Counted from the stretch's first letter, positions 32,639 to 41,371 are shown. The stretch is DNA of 53,095 nucleotides from Leptothoe spongobia TAU-MAC 1115 (GCF_018739885.1 NZ_JADOES010000038.1:1-53095), one strand, 5' to 3'. Notes: a model not told the origin generated them from the sequence alone. Numbers and translations: made by a program.

Positions 32639-33022
32639 GCTCAAAACATTCGTATTGACAGCCCTATGCGATTCGAACGGTTGACCATACAATGAGTCAA
32701 ATGAAGACAAGGGGCAACACTTATCTTCGGGAAAAGTGAATCTAAAACGAAAACGTTCTGAAGAATTAGTTTCCATTTCAGATTGATTCATCCCATAGAT
32801 CAGCACAAATATGTAGAGAATCCACCTAGATAGCCGAATATCGGGACTATAGATTGATACAGGTAGGCAATTTTTGTAACCTAATTAATGCTTAAACCGA
32901 TAAGATGCACCCAACCAATCGTTCAAGCCCATCTGCTTTAAGTTTGCTCCAACTAATTTAGGGTTAGCTCAATCCCTGCGAGGCATATCGGCTCTTATCG
33001 TTTATCACACCAGCAGAGTAAC
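32639..33022. other. Intergenic region with no recognised feature
   Basis: I see no gene, strong hairpin or repeat in these 384 bases. A promoter for the RodZ-like gene must lie at its right end. An ATG-less frame opposite the transglycosylase 3' end is not credible. Confidence 0.5.
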
Positions 33023-34222
33023 GTGACTAGCTACAGCAATGTTCAGAAGCAACAACTGAGTCAACTTGGTGCTTACCTGCAAGAAAAGCGTCAGGAACAA
33101 GGTAGGTCTTTAGAAGATATCTCTCTACAGACTTACATCCGTGCTCAATTGTTAAAATCCTTAGAAGCCGGTGATACCACCGACTTACCTCAGCCTATTT
33201 TTGTTCAGGGGTTTATTCGCCGCTACGCCGATGCTCTGGGATTAGACGGAGCCAATTTCGCTAAGCAGTTTCCAGTGCATTCTATTCCCAATACTCCACG
33301 ACCTGTGCCGAGACCAGCAACCCAGGTCGATATGTCTTACCAGACAGCGGCTCAGAAGCCACCAGTTCAATCCAAGCCGGTTAAAACTCAGGCTAAACAG
33401 CCTCAAATTAAGCAACCTGAGATCAAACAGCCCAAGCCAGCCGTTGGGGCCATGCCGTTGGTGAATGAGCCGTCCGTTTCCAAAGCTATGGATAGTAGCG
33501 GTAGTACAGCTGAGAAAACGACCAAAAGCACCACTACCACCCAAGACTTTACCCTTGATCCACACCCAATGACCGACGGTGAATTAACTGCCCTAGGTCT
33601 CAATACCCTGGCTAATAGTGCTGACAGAGCAAGTTCTCCCGAAGGCTCCTTCTTGGGTAAAGAAGAAACAGTCCCATCATCCCTAAATCCTGCTCCGGTG
33701 ACGCCATCCCCATTACCGATGGGTTCGCGATCTACAAACACGTCTGAGCTTAGCAGTTTTAATTGGCGACCTTGGGCAATTGGTGCAGCTGTGGTTGCGA
33801 GTGCGATCGCATTGCTAGTTCCTATTATATTGAGCAGCGGTTTTGGCAAGAAGACGGACCCCGTCGAAGCTGAAGCGCCTCAATCTGAACAGGTTGAGGC
33901 ATCACGAACTGAACCCATAGCACCAACTCCTGCCCCCGAACCCGAACCTGAACCCATAGCAGTAGCCAGTGATGCCCCAGTGAGCGTAACGGTAGAAGTC
34001 ACCGAAGCTGGACCATCTTGGATGAGCGTAACTGTTGATGGAGCGATCGTTTTTGAAGGCACGATGGAACCCGGTAGCAAACAGAACTGGGAAGGTGAGG
34101 AAACGATCACCATGAATATCGGCAACGCAGGAGCGGCTCTTATCTCAGCCAATGGCAGTGAGCAAAAACCAGCCGGCAATCCCGGCGGTGCTGAATTTTT
34201 AACCTTCGAGGCAGCAGAGTAG
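33023..34222 (+). CDS. RodZ-like helix-turn-helix membrane protein
   Basis: A 399-residue protein from GTG 33023; no ATG precedes the domain. Residues 10-80 are the RodZ-type HTH (LSQLGAYLQEKRQEQGRSLE then PIFVQGFIRRYADALGLDG). A Pro/Gln/Lys-rich linker with short repeats (KQPQIKQPEIKQPKP) follows. One transmembrane helix lies near residues 250-270 (WAIGAAVVASAIALLVPIIL), and the last 110 residues form a periplasmic beta domain (DUF4115, VEVTEAGPSWMSVTVDGAIV). RodZ links MreB to the wall-synthesis machine in rod cells. Cyanobacterial versions share the architecture, while a role in cell shape here is inferred. It is followed by tatC on the same strand with a 108-bp gap. Confidence 0.85.
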   Translation: MTSYSNVQKQQLSQLGAYLQEKRQEQGRSLEDISLQTYIRAQLLKSLEAGDTTDLPQPIFVQGFIRRYADALGLDGANFAKQFPVHSIPNTPRPVPRPATQVDMSYQTAAQKPPVQSKPVKTQAKQPQIKQPEIKQPKPAVGAMPLVNEPSVSKAMDSSGSTAEKTTKSTTTTQDFTLDPHPMTDGELTALGLNTLANSADRASSPEGSFLGKEETVPSSLNPAPVTPSPLPMGSRSTNTSELSSFNWRPWAIGAAVVASAIALLVPIILSSGFGKKTDPVEAEAPQSEQVEASRTEPIAPTPAPEPEPEPIAVASDAPVSVTVEVTEAGPSWMSVTVDGAIVFEGTMEPGSKQNWEGEETITMNIGNAGAALISANGSEQKPAGNPGGAEFLTFEAAE

Positions 34223-34330
34223 TTGCAGAGTAATTGCTCTTAAACCCACAATCCTAAATCCAGCTGCCGCAGTACAATCACAGCGATACAATACAAAACA
34301 TAGCTATACAAATACCTGGCACTGGAGCCC

Positions 34331-35092
34331 ATGACGTCGAACTTAGAGACGGTAGAGTCCACTGAGCAGCCCGACTACCTCGACGAACTGCCCGATGAAC
34401 TAGAAATGTCCCTCTTTGACCACCTCGAAGAGCTAAGGCTGCGCATTTTCTACTCATTGATTGGAGTATTAGTAGGTGTCATCGGCTGCTTTTGCGTTGT
34501 CAATCGCATTGTCGAACTTCTAGAAATTCCAGCCCAGGGAGCTAAGTTTTTACAGCTTTCCCCCGGTGAGTATTTCTTTGTCTCGATCAAAGTGGCAGGC
34601 TACAGCGGCATCTTAGTCGCGAGCCCCTTCATCCTTTACCAAATCGCCCTGTTCGTATTGCCTGGCCTGACTCGTCGAGAACGACGGCTGATTGGTCCCA
34701 TTGTCCTCGGTTCTAGCGTCCTCTTTGTTGTCGGTATATTTTTTGCCTACATTGCTCTGATTCCTGCCGCGCTAACCTTCTTTATTAACTACGGTGAGGG
34801 AGTTGTCGAACAGCTGTGGTCTATTGATCGATATTTTGAGTTTGTACTGCTGCTGTTATTTAGTACCGGCTTAGCCTTTCAGATTCCAGTCATCCAGTTC
34901 ATGTTGGGGCTATTGGGCATCGTCACCTCTGAGAAGATGCTCAAAGGCTGGCGTTCTGTTTTACTTGGCGCTGTTGTGCTCGGGGCGGTCCTCACCCCGT
35001 CCACTGACCCCATTACCCAAAGCTTGCTAGCTGGAGCTGTCCTGTTCTTGTATTTTGGTGGCATCCTGGTGGTCAAGGCGATTGGGAAATAG
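34331..35092 (+). CDS. tatC: Sec-independent protein translocase TatC
   Basis: A 253-residue, six-helix membrane protein that recognises twin-arginine signal peptides and with TatA/B exports folded proteins to the thylakoid lumen or periplasm. The cytoplasmic start LFDHLEELRLRIFYSLIGV is the family hallmark, with the conserved EELRLR needed for signal-peptide binding. Other conserved pieces are SPGEYFFVSIKVAG, the loop PGLTRRERRLI, and FQIPVIQFMLGLLG. An acidic 25-residue N-terminal extension is common in cyanobacteria. Length is normal. The gene follows rodZ-like and faces rsmG convergently. Confidence 0.96.
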   Translation: MTSNLETVESTEQPDYLDELPDELEMSLFDHLEELRLRIFYSLIGVLVGVIGCFCVVNRIVELLEIPAQGAKFLQLSPGEYFFVSIKVAGYSGILVASPFILYQIALFVLPGLTRRERRLIGPIVLGSSVLFVVGIFFAYIALIPAALTFFINYGEGVVEQLWSIDRYFEFVLLLLFSTGLAFQIPVIQFMLGLLGIVTSEKMLKGWRSVLLGAVVLGAVLTPSTDPITQSLLAGAVLFLYFGGILVVKAIGK

Positions 35093-35162
35093 TCGTTAGC
35101 TATATCCTAATAGGGATGCTTGGAAAACAACTCCGCTCCGCCAAACAATAAACCCAAAATAC

Positions 35163-35918
35163 TCAAAGCGGGTGCTTTGCGGGTATGCCCACATGCCTAG
35201 GAAATTCTTTCTCTGTCTTTGCAACCTTTTTGATATACAGACAATGACGGTTGCCCTGGGTCAGGGGTGTTTCCCATGAACAGACGGCCACTAGCTCACC
35301 GCCGAGGGTATCCAAAGCTCCCATAAATAGCTCTTCTTCTTCGTCAGTCCATTGACCGCGAAAGATGATGGCAAACCCACTTTTCTTTAGCAACGGCAGC
35401 GCATACTCCGCACAGGTGGAGGCTGGACCTACGGCACGGACCATTGCTAGGTCATACTGAGCACGATGCTTTGGATCTTTTCCTACTGTTTCTGCCCGCT
35501 CTACCAGACAGTCGGTATTGGTTAAACCTAGCTGCTGACAAAGGGTTTCTAGAAAGGCTATCTTTTTGCGGGTGGAGTCGAGGAGGGTAACCTGCCATTG
35601 AGGGCGTGAGATCGCAACCGGAACTCCAGGAAAACCGCCACCAGTTCCAATATCAATAACCCGCTTCACCGTTGGTAGCCATTCCGGCTTCTCTGGCTCG
35701 TACCAGGGAGCTAGACCGCTCAACGAATCCCACAGATGCTTTTCCCAGAATTCAGCAGGCTCGGTAATGCGAGTTAGGTTGACCTGACGATTGCCATCAA
35801 GAACCCCCTGGTACAAACTATCAAATAAAGCTTGCTGCGCTGTCGATGGCTGCCATTGCAAGGTTTCTTGCCAAATTTCACTGTTAACTGGCAATGGTTC
35901 GGTTATTGTTTCTGTCAT
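35163..35918 (-). CDS. rsmG: 16S rRNA (guanine-N7)-methyltransferase RsmG
   Basis: A 251-residue SAM-dependent enzyme (GidB) that methylates G527 of 16S rRNA. The SAM-binding motif is VIDIGTGGGFPGVPVAI, with the preceding LTRITEPAEFWEKHLWDSL as family signature. VTLLDSTRKKIAFLETLCQQ and DLAMVRAVGPASTCAEYALP form the rest of the Rossmann fold and the VRAV catalytic-site loop. It lies 64 bp downstream of the ABC ATPase gene on the same strand and may share its transcript. Confidence 0.95.
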   Translation of the reverse strand: MTETITEPLPVNSEIWQETLQWQPSTAQQALFDSLYQGVLDGNRQVNLTRITEPAEFWEKHLWDSLSGLAPWYEPEKPEWLPTVKRVIDIGTGGGFPGVPVAISRPQWQVTLLDSTRKKIAFLETLCQQLGLTNTDCLVERAETVGKDPKHRAQYDLAMVRAVGPASTCAEYALPLLKKSGFAIIFRGQWTDEEEELFMGALDTLGGELVAVCSWETPLTQGNRHCLYIKKVAKTEKEFPRHVGIPAKHPL

Positions 35919-35982
35919 TTTTTACACCCTCTGTCTTCCCTGATTCCTCCGCCCTTATCGGGTTGCATACATTCAACCCAAC

Positions 35983-36633
35983 TTACGCGACCGGAAGCAT
36001 TTCTAAGGGCTTGGTTAATAGCTCTCCATTTTGCAACGTCCAGCAATAATCTGCCAAATGTTCTAAATCACTAGCATCGTGAGATACCACCAACAAACTC
36101 CAATCTTTCTTCAGCTCTGCTAATAAGCCAATGAGCTGTTGCTTCATAGACCAATCCAGCCCAGCCGTAGGTTCATCCAACAGTAACAAATAAGGCTGTC
36201 GAATCAGCTGCACCGCCAGAGCCAGACGCCGCTGCTGACCACCACTCAGGGCATGGGGAGCAGCCTGCTGTGAAATTGCGCTCAGCCCCACCGATTCAAG
36301 AGTTTTTGCCACCTGCTCAGCCCCCAGTTCCGGATGGCCAATGCGCAGCTCTTCTAGAACTGTATGGCCACAAAAGTGTCGTTCTGGAAACTGAAATACA
36401 AGCCCTGCCAGCTGTTGCAGGGTTTCCGGCTGCAGCTCTTGATCGCGCCAATGCAGCGTACCCTTCGATGGCGATACAAGCCCTGCCAAAATTTCCAATA
36501 GCGTGCTCTTCCCAGAACCACTTGGCCCCACAATCAATCCCATTTTTTTAGGCGCTAAGGTAAATGAGATCTGCTTAAGAATCGGCGTTGCGCTAGCCGC
36601 TGGATGATACGAAACTCGATCAAGAGTGAGCAT
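35983..36633 (-). CDS. ABC transporter ATPase, energy-coupling-factor type
   Basis: A 216-residue ATPase from ATG 36633 (MLTLDRVSYHPAASATP); an upstream ATG at 36660 is possible. All motifs are intact: Walker A GPSGSGKST, Q-loop VFQFPERHF, signature ALSGGQQRRLALA, Walker B LLLLDEPTAGLD and the H-loop VVSHDASD. The wording VFQFPERHFCGHTVLEEL resembles the A components of ECF vitamin or cobalt transporters (CbiO/EcfA). No transmembrane or S component is next to it, so the substrate is unknown. It precedes rsmG on the same strand. Confidence 0.88.
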   Translation of the reverse strand: MLTLDRVSYHPAASATPILKQISFTLAPKKMGLIVGPSGSGKSTLLEILAGLVSPSKGTLHWRDQELQPETLQQLAGLVFQFPERHFCGHTVLEELRIGHPELGAEQVAKTLESVGLSAISQQAAPHALSGGQQRRLALAVQLIRQPYLLLLDEPTAGLDWSMKQQLIGLLAELKKDWSLLVVSHDASDLEHLADYCWTLQNGELLTKPLEMLPVA

Positions 36634-36730
36634 TAAGGAGAACGAGAAGGTCCATGACACACTATAGCCAATGTTTTACGGGCAGTGTAAACACCCCCAC
36701 TCCAAGACCTTGCTATGCTAGGTAAGCCCT

Positions 36731-36791
36731 GTCCACGTCTAGAGCTGAATTGTTTCTTTAGAGGCAACTATAGGTTCCAACTTGGACGAGG
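36731..36791 (-). repeat. Dispersed ~60-bp hairpin element, copy 5
   Basis: On the minus strand it begins CTCGTCCAAGTTGGAACCTA and ends CTAGACGTGGAC, with CGTCC/GGACG-like ends pairing. It is inverted relative to copies 1, 2 and 4. It lies 28 bases before the DUF3531 gene start, in its promoter or leader. Confidence 0.7.
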
Positions 36792-36818
36792 TTTAGCCAA
36801 AATCATGACACCTCAGCT

Positions 36819-37271
36819 ATGGAAATTCGCTTTCGCGAGTGCGACTTCTTTAATCTATGGATTTGGTTAGAGCTAGACAATGTACCCTCCGCCATGGAGC
36901 AGCAGTACATCGAAGAAATTTTTGACTCGTGGTTTTTCCTCGGCAAACTCGGGGGCTTTAATGCCGAAAACTTGCAAGTCCAAGACGGCGGCCATGAAAT
37001 TAGCTATATGAACTACGACAATGATGAGGCTGATGGCAGCCTCATGGCAGTTATGCACAATATGTCTGAAGTTCAGTTTGAAGGCACCTGGGCTCGCTGT
37101 TGGTTTGACCTGGGCACGACTGATGCGATCGCTCTAGATGTTCTAGTCAACACGCTCAAGCAGTTTTGCAAAGATTACATTGAGATTAAACGGGTATACA
37201 TTGGCGGTGAAAATGAAGACTGGCCAATTCCTCGGGATCAGCAAGCTGATTTTGTAGATGCCATGCATTAG
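36819..37271 (+). CDS. DUF3531 family protein
   Basis: A 150-residue protein conserved across cyanobacteria and plastid-bearing algae and plants. Diagnostic pieces are RECDFFNLWIWLELD, EEIFDSWFFLGKLGGFNAEN, then EGTWARCWFDLGTTDAIALD and IGGENEDWPI. It is soluble, acidic and without a signal peptide. The molecular function of DUF3531 is not known to me. It stands alone, with copy 5 of the dispersed element before it and a perfect 13-bp hairpin after it. Confidence 0.88.
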   Translation: MEIRFRECDFFNLWIWLELDNVPSAMEQQYIEEIFDSWFFLGKLGGFNAENLQVQDGGHEISYMNYDNDEADGSLMAVMHNMSEVQFEGTWARCWFDLGTTDAIALDVLVNTLKQFCKDYIEIKRVYIGGENEDWPIPRDQQADFVDAMH

Positions 37272-37334
37272 GAACTGGTAAACAGTTTTTGACGTTCAAT
37301 TAGGTATTGTTCAGAGCCCAAAGACCTTCCCAGA

Positions 37335-37382
37335 AATATACCTGTAGCTTCATGATGTTTACCCAAAAACTACAGGTATATT
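37335..37382. terminator. Perfect 13-bp stem-loop after the DUF3531 gene
   Basis: AATATACCTGTAG at 37335-37347 pairs exactly with 37370-37382 around a 22-base loop. There is no T-run, so it may be a processing hairpin. Its CCTGTAGCTTC/AACTACAGG core resembles the inner part of the dispersed ~60-bp element. Confidence 0.5.
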
Positions 37383-37492
37383 CAACGGATAAACTTTTCT
37401 GAAAACAAGTTCAACAGACTCAAACTACTTTCTAAGATCACACTGAGGTGCAACAGGCATAATAGCAGTGCCCCCTCAAAAATACATCGATC

Positions 37493-37747
37493 ATGGATTA
37501 CGCAGCACAGCGTCAGGCCAGTCTAGAATCTCCTGTATTTAGTCAATTAGACACTTGGTTGACTAAGCGCATTCGTGAACTTAGTGTCGATGCCCTAGCA
37601 GCTCAGGCATTTACCTGTACTGCCTGTGGCGAAGTTGCAGGCGAGTACCTGGTGGACTATGAAGGTAAAACCTACCGTTTTGATACAGCCAACACTTATG
37701 CTTTCCTAGAATTTATCTTGGCTAAGCAACCAATCACAGTCAGTTAG
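37493..37747 (+). CDS. Small hypothetical protein with a CxxC motif
   Basis: An 84-residue protein from ATG 37493. It opens with an amphipathic helix (LESPVFSQLDTWLTKRI), has a single CxxC (FTCTACGEVAG) and a strand-rich end (YLVDYEGKTYRFDTANTYAF). Only two Cys are present, so zinc would need other ligands or dimerisation. It ends 8 bp from the convergent cpcT stop. I do not recognise it. Confidence 0.6.
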   Translation: MDYAAQRQASLESPVFSQLDTWLTKRIRELSVDALAAQAFTCTACGEVAGEYLVDYEGKTYRFDTANTYAFLEFILAKQPITVS

Positions 37748-37755
37748 GTAATCAT

Positions 37756-38346
37756 CTAAACCAAGACTTCATGATCAAATCGCTGACGTTTTTCAAACTC
37801 AAACGGTCCGGCAATAGAGCCCCAGAGTAACTCATCTGTCTCCGGGTCACGACCACGGTCATAACTAATGAGCTTATCGTTAGTAATCTCAAATTCATTA
37901 TCTAGATAGCTGGTCTTACCCTTGCGTACGACCATGCAATTTTTGCCTGGTACTACCTTGCCAATAAAGCTGTGCCCAGTCCAACGCACTGTCATATCGC
38001 AACCAGGCATTTTCTCTAGCTGGTCCGCTTCAATAGTGGTCAGTTTTTGCTGCTCGCGGGCAGCTCCAATCACGGATTCTTGGTCTTTAAACGTATAGTT
38101 TTCGAGCAGGATGTGATCCTCCTGGGGCAAAAAACGCAGCACTCTTACCCGATAAGGTTGACCCAGCATAAAATCATACGCTTGCTCTAGATATAGACAG
38201 CCTCCTGGCAAAAAACTAGACGGTAACGGCCTCATACACACCCGAATATGAGCAAAAAAAGGTGGATTTTCGATTGCCTGAGCTTGGTTGCTAAAGTCAG
38301 CAGCCATCCACTTGAGCAAGGTAGAAATATCGGTCGCGTGGGACAT
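37756..38346 (-). CDS. cpcT: Phycobiliprotein chromophore lyase CpcT
   Basis: A 196-residue beta-barrel lyase attaching phycocyanobilin to Cys153 of the phycocyanin beta subunit in the CpcT family. The sequence follows the family closely: TLLKWMAADFSNQAQAIENP, then FFAHIRVCMRPLP, MPGCDMTVRWTGHSFIGKV, RKGKTSYLDNEFEI and DRGRDPETDELLWGS. All conserved Arg, Cys and Asp positions of the bilin pocket appear present. It is divergent from a CpeS-type lyase 65 bp away, so the two lyases may share a control region. No phycobilisome structural genes are nearby. Confidence 0.95.
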   Translation of the reverse strand: MSHATDISTLLKWMAADFSNQAQAIENPPFFAHIRVCMRPLPSSFLPGGCLYLEQAYDFMLGQPYRVRVLRFLPQEDHILLENYTFKDQESVIGAAREQQKLTTIEADQLEKMPGCDMTVRWTGHSFIGKVVPGKNCMVVRKGKTSYLDNEFEITNDKLISYDRGRDPETDELLWGSIAGPFEFEKRQRFDHEVLV

Positions 38347-38411
38347 ATCGGACAGTTAGTGTAACATCGCCATTTATCATGAAAGGATAGAATCCTCTCA
38401 AGAGCAACCAT

Positions 38412-38969
38412 ATGGAGCCTCGCTCAGTTTTCCATACATTTTTCGATCATTGTGTTGGTAGCTGGTCAACAGAACGCACATATCACTACCTGACTCAAAA
38501 CGACGTTGAGCGCTCCCATACCGATTTCCAGGTATCACCTCTGACGCCGGACCTCAAGCGCAAGGTACTGTCAGACAATGGCTACGATGAGATTACAGAT
38601 TTATCCGCCCTACCAGGATTTCACCTTGCCTTTAACACGATGTCAGAAAAGGGTGAAAAGGTTTCTCAGGCCTTAAATCTTACCTTTGTTATCCAAAGTG
38701 AAACCGGTCATATTCTAGAAGGTGATTATTTGCGCGATCTCGCCTATGAAGAAGCACGCCCCATCATCTCGCGCTTCCGCTTCGATAGCAATACCCGAGA
38801 ACTGTTGATGACCACCAACTACACCCGAGTGGTATCCGTAGACTCCATCACCTTAATCAATCCCGACACCCGTATTCGCCGCATCCTCAACTACCTACGA
38901 CCTCCAGCGGGTCAGCCCCTAGAGAAACTAGGTCTAGTAGGATTTGGAGTTGAACAAAAGGTCACTTAA
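38412..38969 (+). CDS. Phycobiliprotein lyase of the CpeS/CpcS family
   Basis: A 185-residue lipocalin-fold lyase that attaches bilins to Cys82/84 of phycobiliproteins. The N-terminal motif FFDHCVGSWSTERTYHYL matches the family's FxxxxGxWxSxRTxHYL; later conserved pieces are RPIISRFRFDSNTRELLMTT and RIRRILNYLRP. The subgroup (CpeS, CpeU, CpcS or CpcU) cannot be set by eye, so no symbol is given. It is divergent from cpcT with a 65-bp spacer containing both starts. It is followed after 158 bp by the SPFH gene. Confidence 0.88.
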   Translation: MEPRSVFHTFFDHCVGSWSTERTYHYLTQNDVERSHTDFQVSPLTPDLKRKVLSDNGYDEITDLSALPGFHLAFNTMSEKGEKVSQALNLTFVIQSETGHILEGDYLRDLAYEEARPIISRFRFDSNTRELLMTTNYTRVVSVDSITLINPDTRIRRILNYLRPPAGQPLEKLGLVGFGVEQKVT

Positions 38970-39127
38970 CAACACTTTAGAGTATGCTCCAGTGCCCCGA
39001 TTACCTACGGAATCGGAACAAATTAACCTGTATTGATTTCTATAACAGTTACACATAATATCCCCATATCAAGGGAAAGCTAGGGTAACTCTAGAACAGA
39101 TATACCGTCGCTACGGAGAGCGCACCA

Positions 39128-40246
39128 GTGGGTTTATTTGAGAAAGTTCGGGCCGAATTTATCGATATTATCGAGTGGCTTGATCCGTCGCAAGATACCA
39201 TTGCCTATCGCTTTGAACGATTTCAAAACGAAATCAAAATGGGGGCACAGCTAACCGTACGCCCCGGTCAAGTTGCAATTCTAGTCGGTGAGGGCCAGGT
39301 GGCCGACGTGTTTGAGCCTGGTCGCTACCGCCTTGAAACCCAGAATATGCCGGTCCTGACCACTCTGATGGGCTGGAAATATGGCTTTAATTCTCCATTT
39401 AAGGCCGAAGTTTACTTTTTCAACACTAAGATTTTCACCAACCTCAAGTGGGGCACGGCAAATCCCATCACGATTCGCGACCCCGAGTTAGGACCAGTCC
39501 GCCTCCGGGCCTACGGCACCTACACAATGCGCGTTAGTGATGCTCGCACACTATTGGAGCAACTGATTAGCACTGATGGTCTGTTCCAAACTGACGAGAT
39601 TAGCGATCACCTGCGCAATATGATTGTGTCAGCATTTGCCAGCTGGATCGGTCAGGACCAAACCCCACTGTTTGATCTAGCGGCTAACTATCAGGCCATG
39701 GGCGAGCAGGTTCGCGACGCCATGCAACCCAACATGGAGCAGTTTGGCCTAGAGCTACGTCAGTTACTGATCGAGAATATTTCCCTCCCCCCCGAAGTCG
39801 AAGCCGCCCTCGATAAGCGAGCCTCCATCGGCATCCTGGGCAACATGCAGCAATACACCCAATACCAAGCCGCTAATGCCATTGAGCAATCTGCCAAAAA
39901 TCCTGGGGGTGGTAGTCAAGGACTAGACCTGGGTGTCGGCATCGCCATGGGCCAGCAAATTGCCAATGCCATGAACCCACAGGCCGCCGCCCCGGCTGCA
40001 CCATCTGCCGCCCCTGCGCCCCCGGCTCCAGCCGCACCACCGCCGCCCCTACCCACCGCCGCCTGGTACATCACCCGCGATGGCCAAAATTTTGGCCCTT
40101 ATGCCACAGAGCAACTCCTAGCCAATGGCTTAACCGCCCAATCGAATGTGTGGAAACAAGGTATGGCTAGCTGGCAACCGGCCAATCGGGTACCTGAGCT
40201 GCAGTCGTTGCTAAGCAGTGTGCCACCACCGCCACCTGGAGCTTAG
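39128..40246 (+). CDS. SPFH-domain protein with a C-terminal GYF_2 domain
   Basis: A 372-residue protein from GTG 39128 with a GGAGAG ribosome site. Residues 1-260 are an SPFH (band 7/flotillin-like) domain of the YdjI type: VRAEFIDIIEWLDPSQDTIA, then GRYRLETQNMPVL, and VYFFNTKIFTNLKWGTANP. It has no N-terminal membrane hairpin. A Pro/Ala-rich linker (residues 290-320) leads to a GYF_2 domain (AAWYITRDGQNFGPYATEQL, VWKQGMASWQPANRVPEL). YdjI of Bacillus helps recruit the PspA membrane-repair protein to the membrane. The next gene begins 6 bp downstream and is a YdjG-like zinc-ribbon protein, which supports that parallel. No pspA or ydjH homologue is in the window. Confidence 0.88.
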   Translation: MGLFEKVRAEFIDIIEWLDPSQDTIAYRFERFQNEIKMGAQLTVRPGQVAILVGEGQVADVFEPGRYRLETQNMPVLTTLMGWKYGFNSPFKAEVYFFNTKIFTNLKWGTANPITIRDPELGPVRLRAYGTYTMRVSDARTLLEQLISTDGLFQTDEISDHLRNMIVSAFASWIGQDQTPLFDLAANYQAMGEQVRDAMQPNMEQFGLELRQLLIENISLPPEVEAALDKRASIGILGNMQQYTQYQAANAIEQSAKNPGGGSQGLDLGVGIAMGQQIANAMNPQAAAPAAPSAAPAPPAPAAPPPPLPTAAWYITRDGQNFGPYATEQLLANGLTAQSNVWKQGMASWQPANRVPELQSLLSSVPPPPPGA

Positions 40247-40252
40247 TCACCA

Positions 40253-41371
40253 ATGGAGCCAACGACCTCCGTTAATCAATATCAGTGTCCCGGTTGTAAA
40301 GCTGACATGGCATTTGACCCAGATTTAGGGCAACTCAAATGCCCCTACTGTGGTCATGCTGAGGCCATGCCTGAGGTAACGTCCACCAAACTTAGGGCAA
40401 CACTACAGGAACATGATTTAGCGGCATTTATTCATACCAATCGCACCCAAATTGCTCAGTTAGCAACCACCGCCCAGGAGGTTAACTGTCCTGGCTGTCA
40501 TGCCACCATTGCCTTTGAGCCCCCGGATGTGGCTGGTAAATGTCCGTTTTGTGCCACCAGCATTGTTACCCAGGACGCTAAGCCGACGGACCCCACATTA
40601 GCCCCATCGGGGTTGGTGCCTTTTCAAGTAGGGCAGAAGGCGGCACTTCGAAACCTGCGCGAGTGGCTGGCGTTTCGGTGGGATCTCAAGGATCTCAAAG
40701 CCATGTTTCTGCCAGGGCAGCTCAAGCAACTGGCCCAACAGCAGTTACTACTCGGGGTCTATTTGCCATTTTGGACCTACGACGCTCAAACTCAAAGTCA
40801 CTATAGTGGCGAACGGGGCACCCACTATTACACCACTCGACAAACCAAGGATGGGACTAAACGGGTTCGCAAAACACGATGGAGAAAGACCTCAGGTCAT
40901 GTGTCGCGGTTCTTTGATGATGTATTAGTCCCAGCAACACGAGCCCTGGACTCTAAAAAATTGCATCAGCTTTGGCCCAACCTGCCTGTGTCACAGCTGA
41001 AACCCTACAGCGCCGAATACCTGGCAGGATTTCAGGCTCAACGCTATGAAATCCTGGTCAAAGAAGGCTATGAGCAGGCCAAGGGCATCATGGCAAATAC
41101 TATCCGCAGCGATGTTCGCTCTGACATTGGTGGCGATGAACAGCGGGTTCATTCGGTCTCTACAGACTACTCACAAGAAACCTTCAAACATATTTTGCTA
41201 CCCGTTTGGATGTCCACCTATCGCTACGGCGGCAGAACCTATCAGGTACTAATCAACGCCCAAACGGGTAAGGTAATGGGCGAGCGTCCGGTGGCAAAAT
41301 GGAAGGTGGCATTGGCGATTGCGATCGCAACCATTCTGGTTCTAATTATCATTCTGGCCGCCAACGGATAA
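40253..41371 (+). CDS. Zinc-ribbon membrane protein paired with the SPFH protein
   Basis: A 372-residue protein. Two zinc ribbons open it: YQCPGCKADM with LKCPYCGHAE, and VNCPGCHATI with KCPFCATSI. Residues 115-340 are a mixed region with LPFWTYDAQTQSHYSGERGT, common to this family, and a Tyr/Arg-rich DNA- or lipid-contact-looking stretch (RKTRWRKTSGHVSRFF). A single C-terminal helix (VALAIAIATILVLIIILAAN) anchors it with the bulk in the cytoplasm. It starts 6 bp after the SPFH gene and is certainly co-transcribed. In Bacillus the analogous YdjG-YdjH complex positions YdjI and PspA. The role here is inferred from that. Confidence 0.82.
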   Translation: MEPTTSVNQYQCPGCKADMAFDPDLGQLKCPYCGHAEAMPEVTSTKLRATLQEHDLAAFIHTNRTQIAQLATTAQEVNCPGCHATIAFEPPDVAGKCPFCATSIVTQDAKPTDPTLAPSGLVPFQVGQKAALRNLREWLAFRWDLKDLKAMFLPGQLKQLAQQQLLLGVYLPFWTYDAQTQSHYSGERGTHYYTTRQTKDGTKRVRKTRWRKTSGHVSRFFDDVLVPATRALDSKKLHQLWPNLPVSQLKPYSAEYLAGFQAQRYEILVKEGYEQAKGIMANTIRSDVRSDIGGDEQRVHSVSTDYSQETFKHILLPVWMSTYRYGGRTYQVLINAQTGKVMGERPVAKWKVALAIAIATILVLIIILAANG

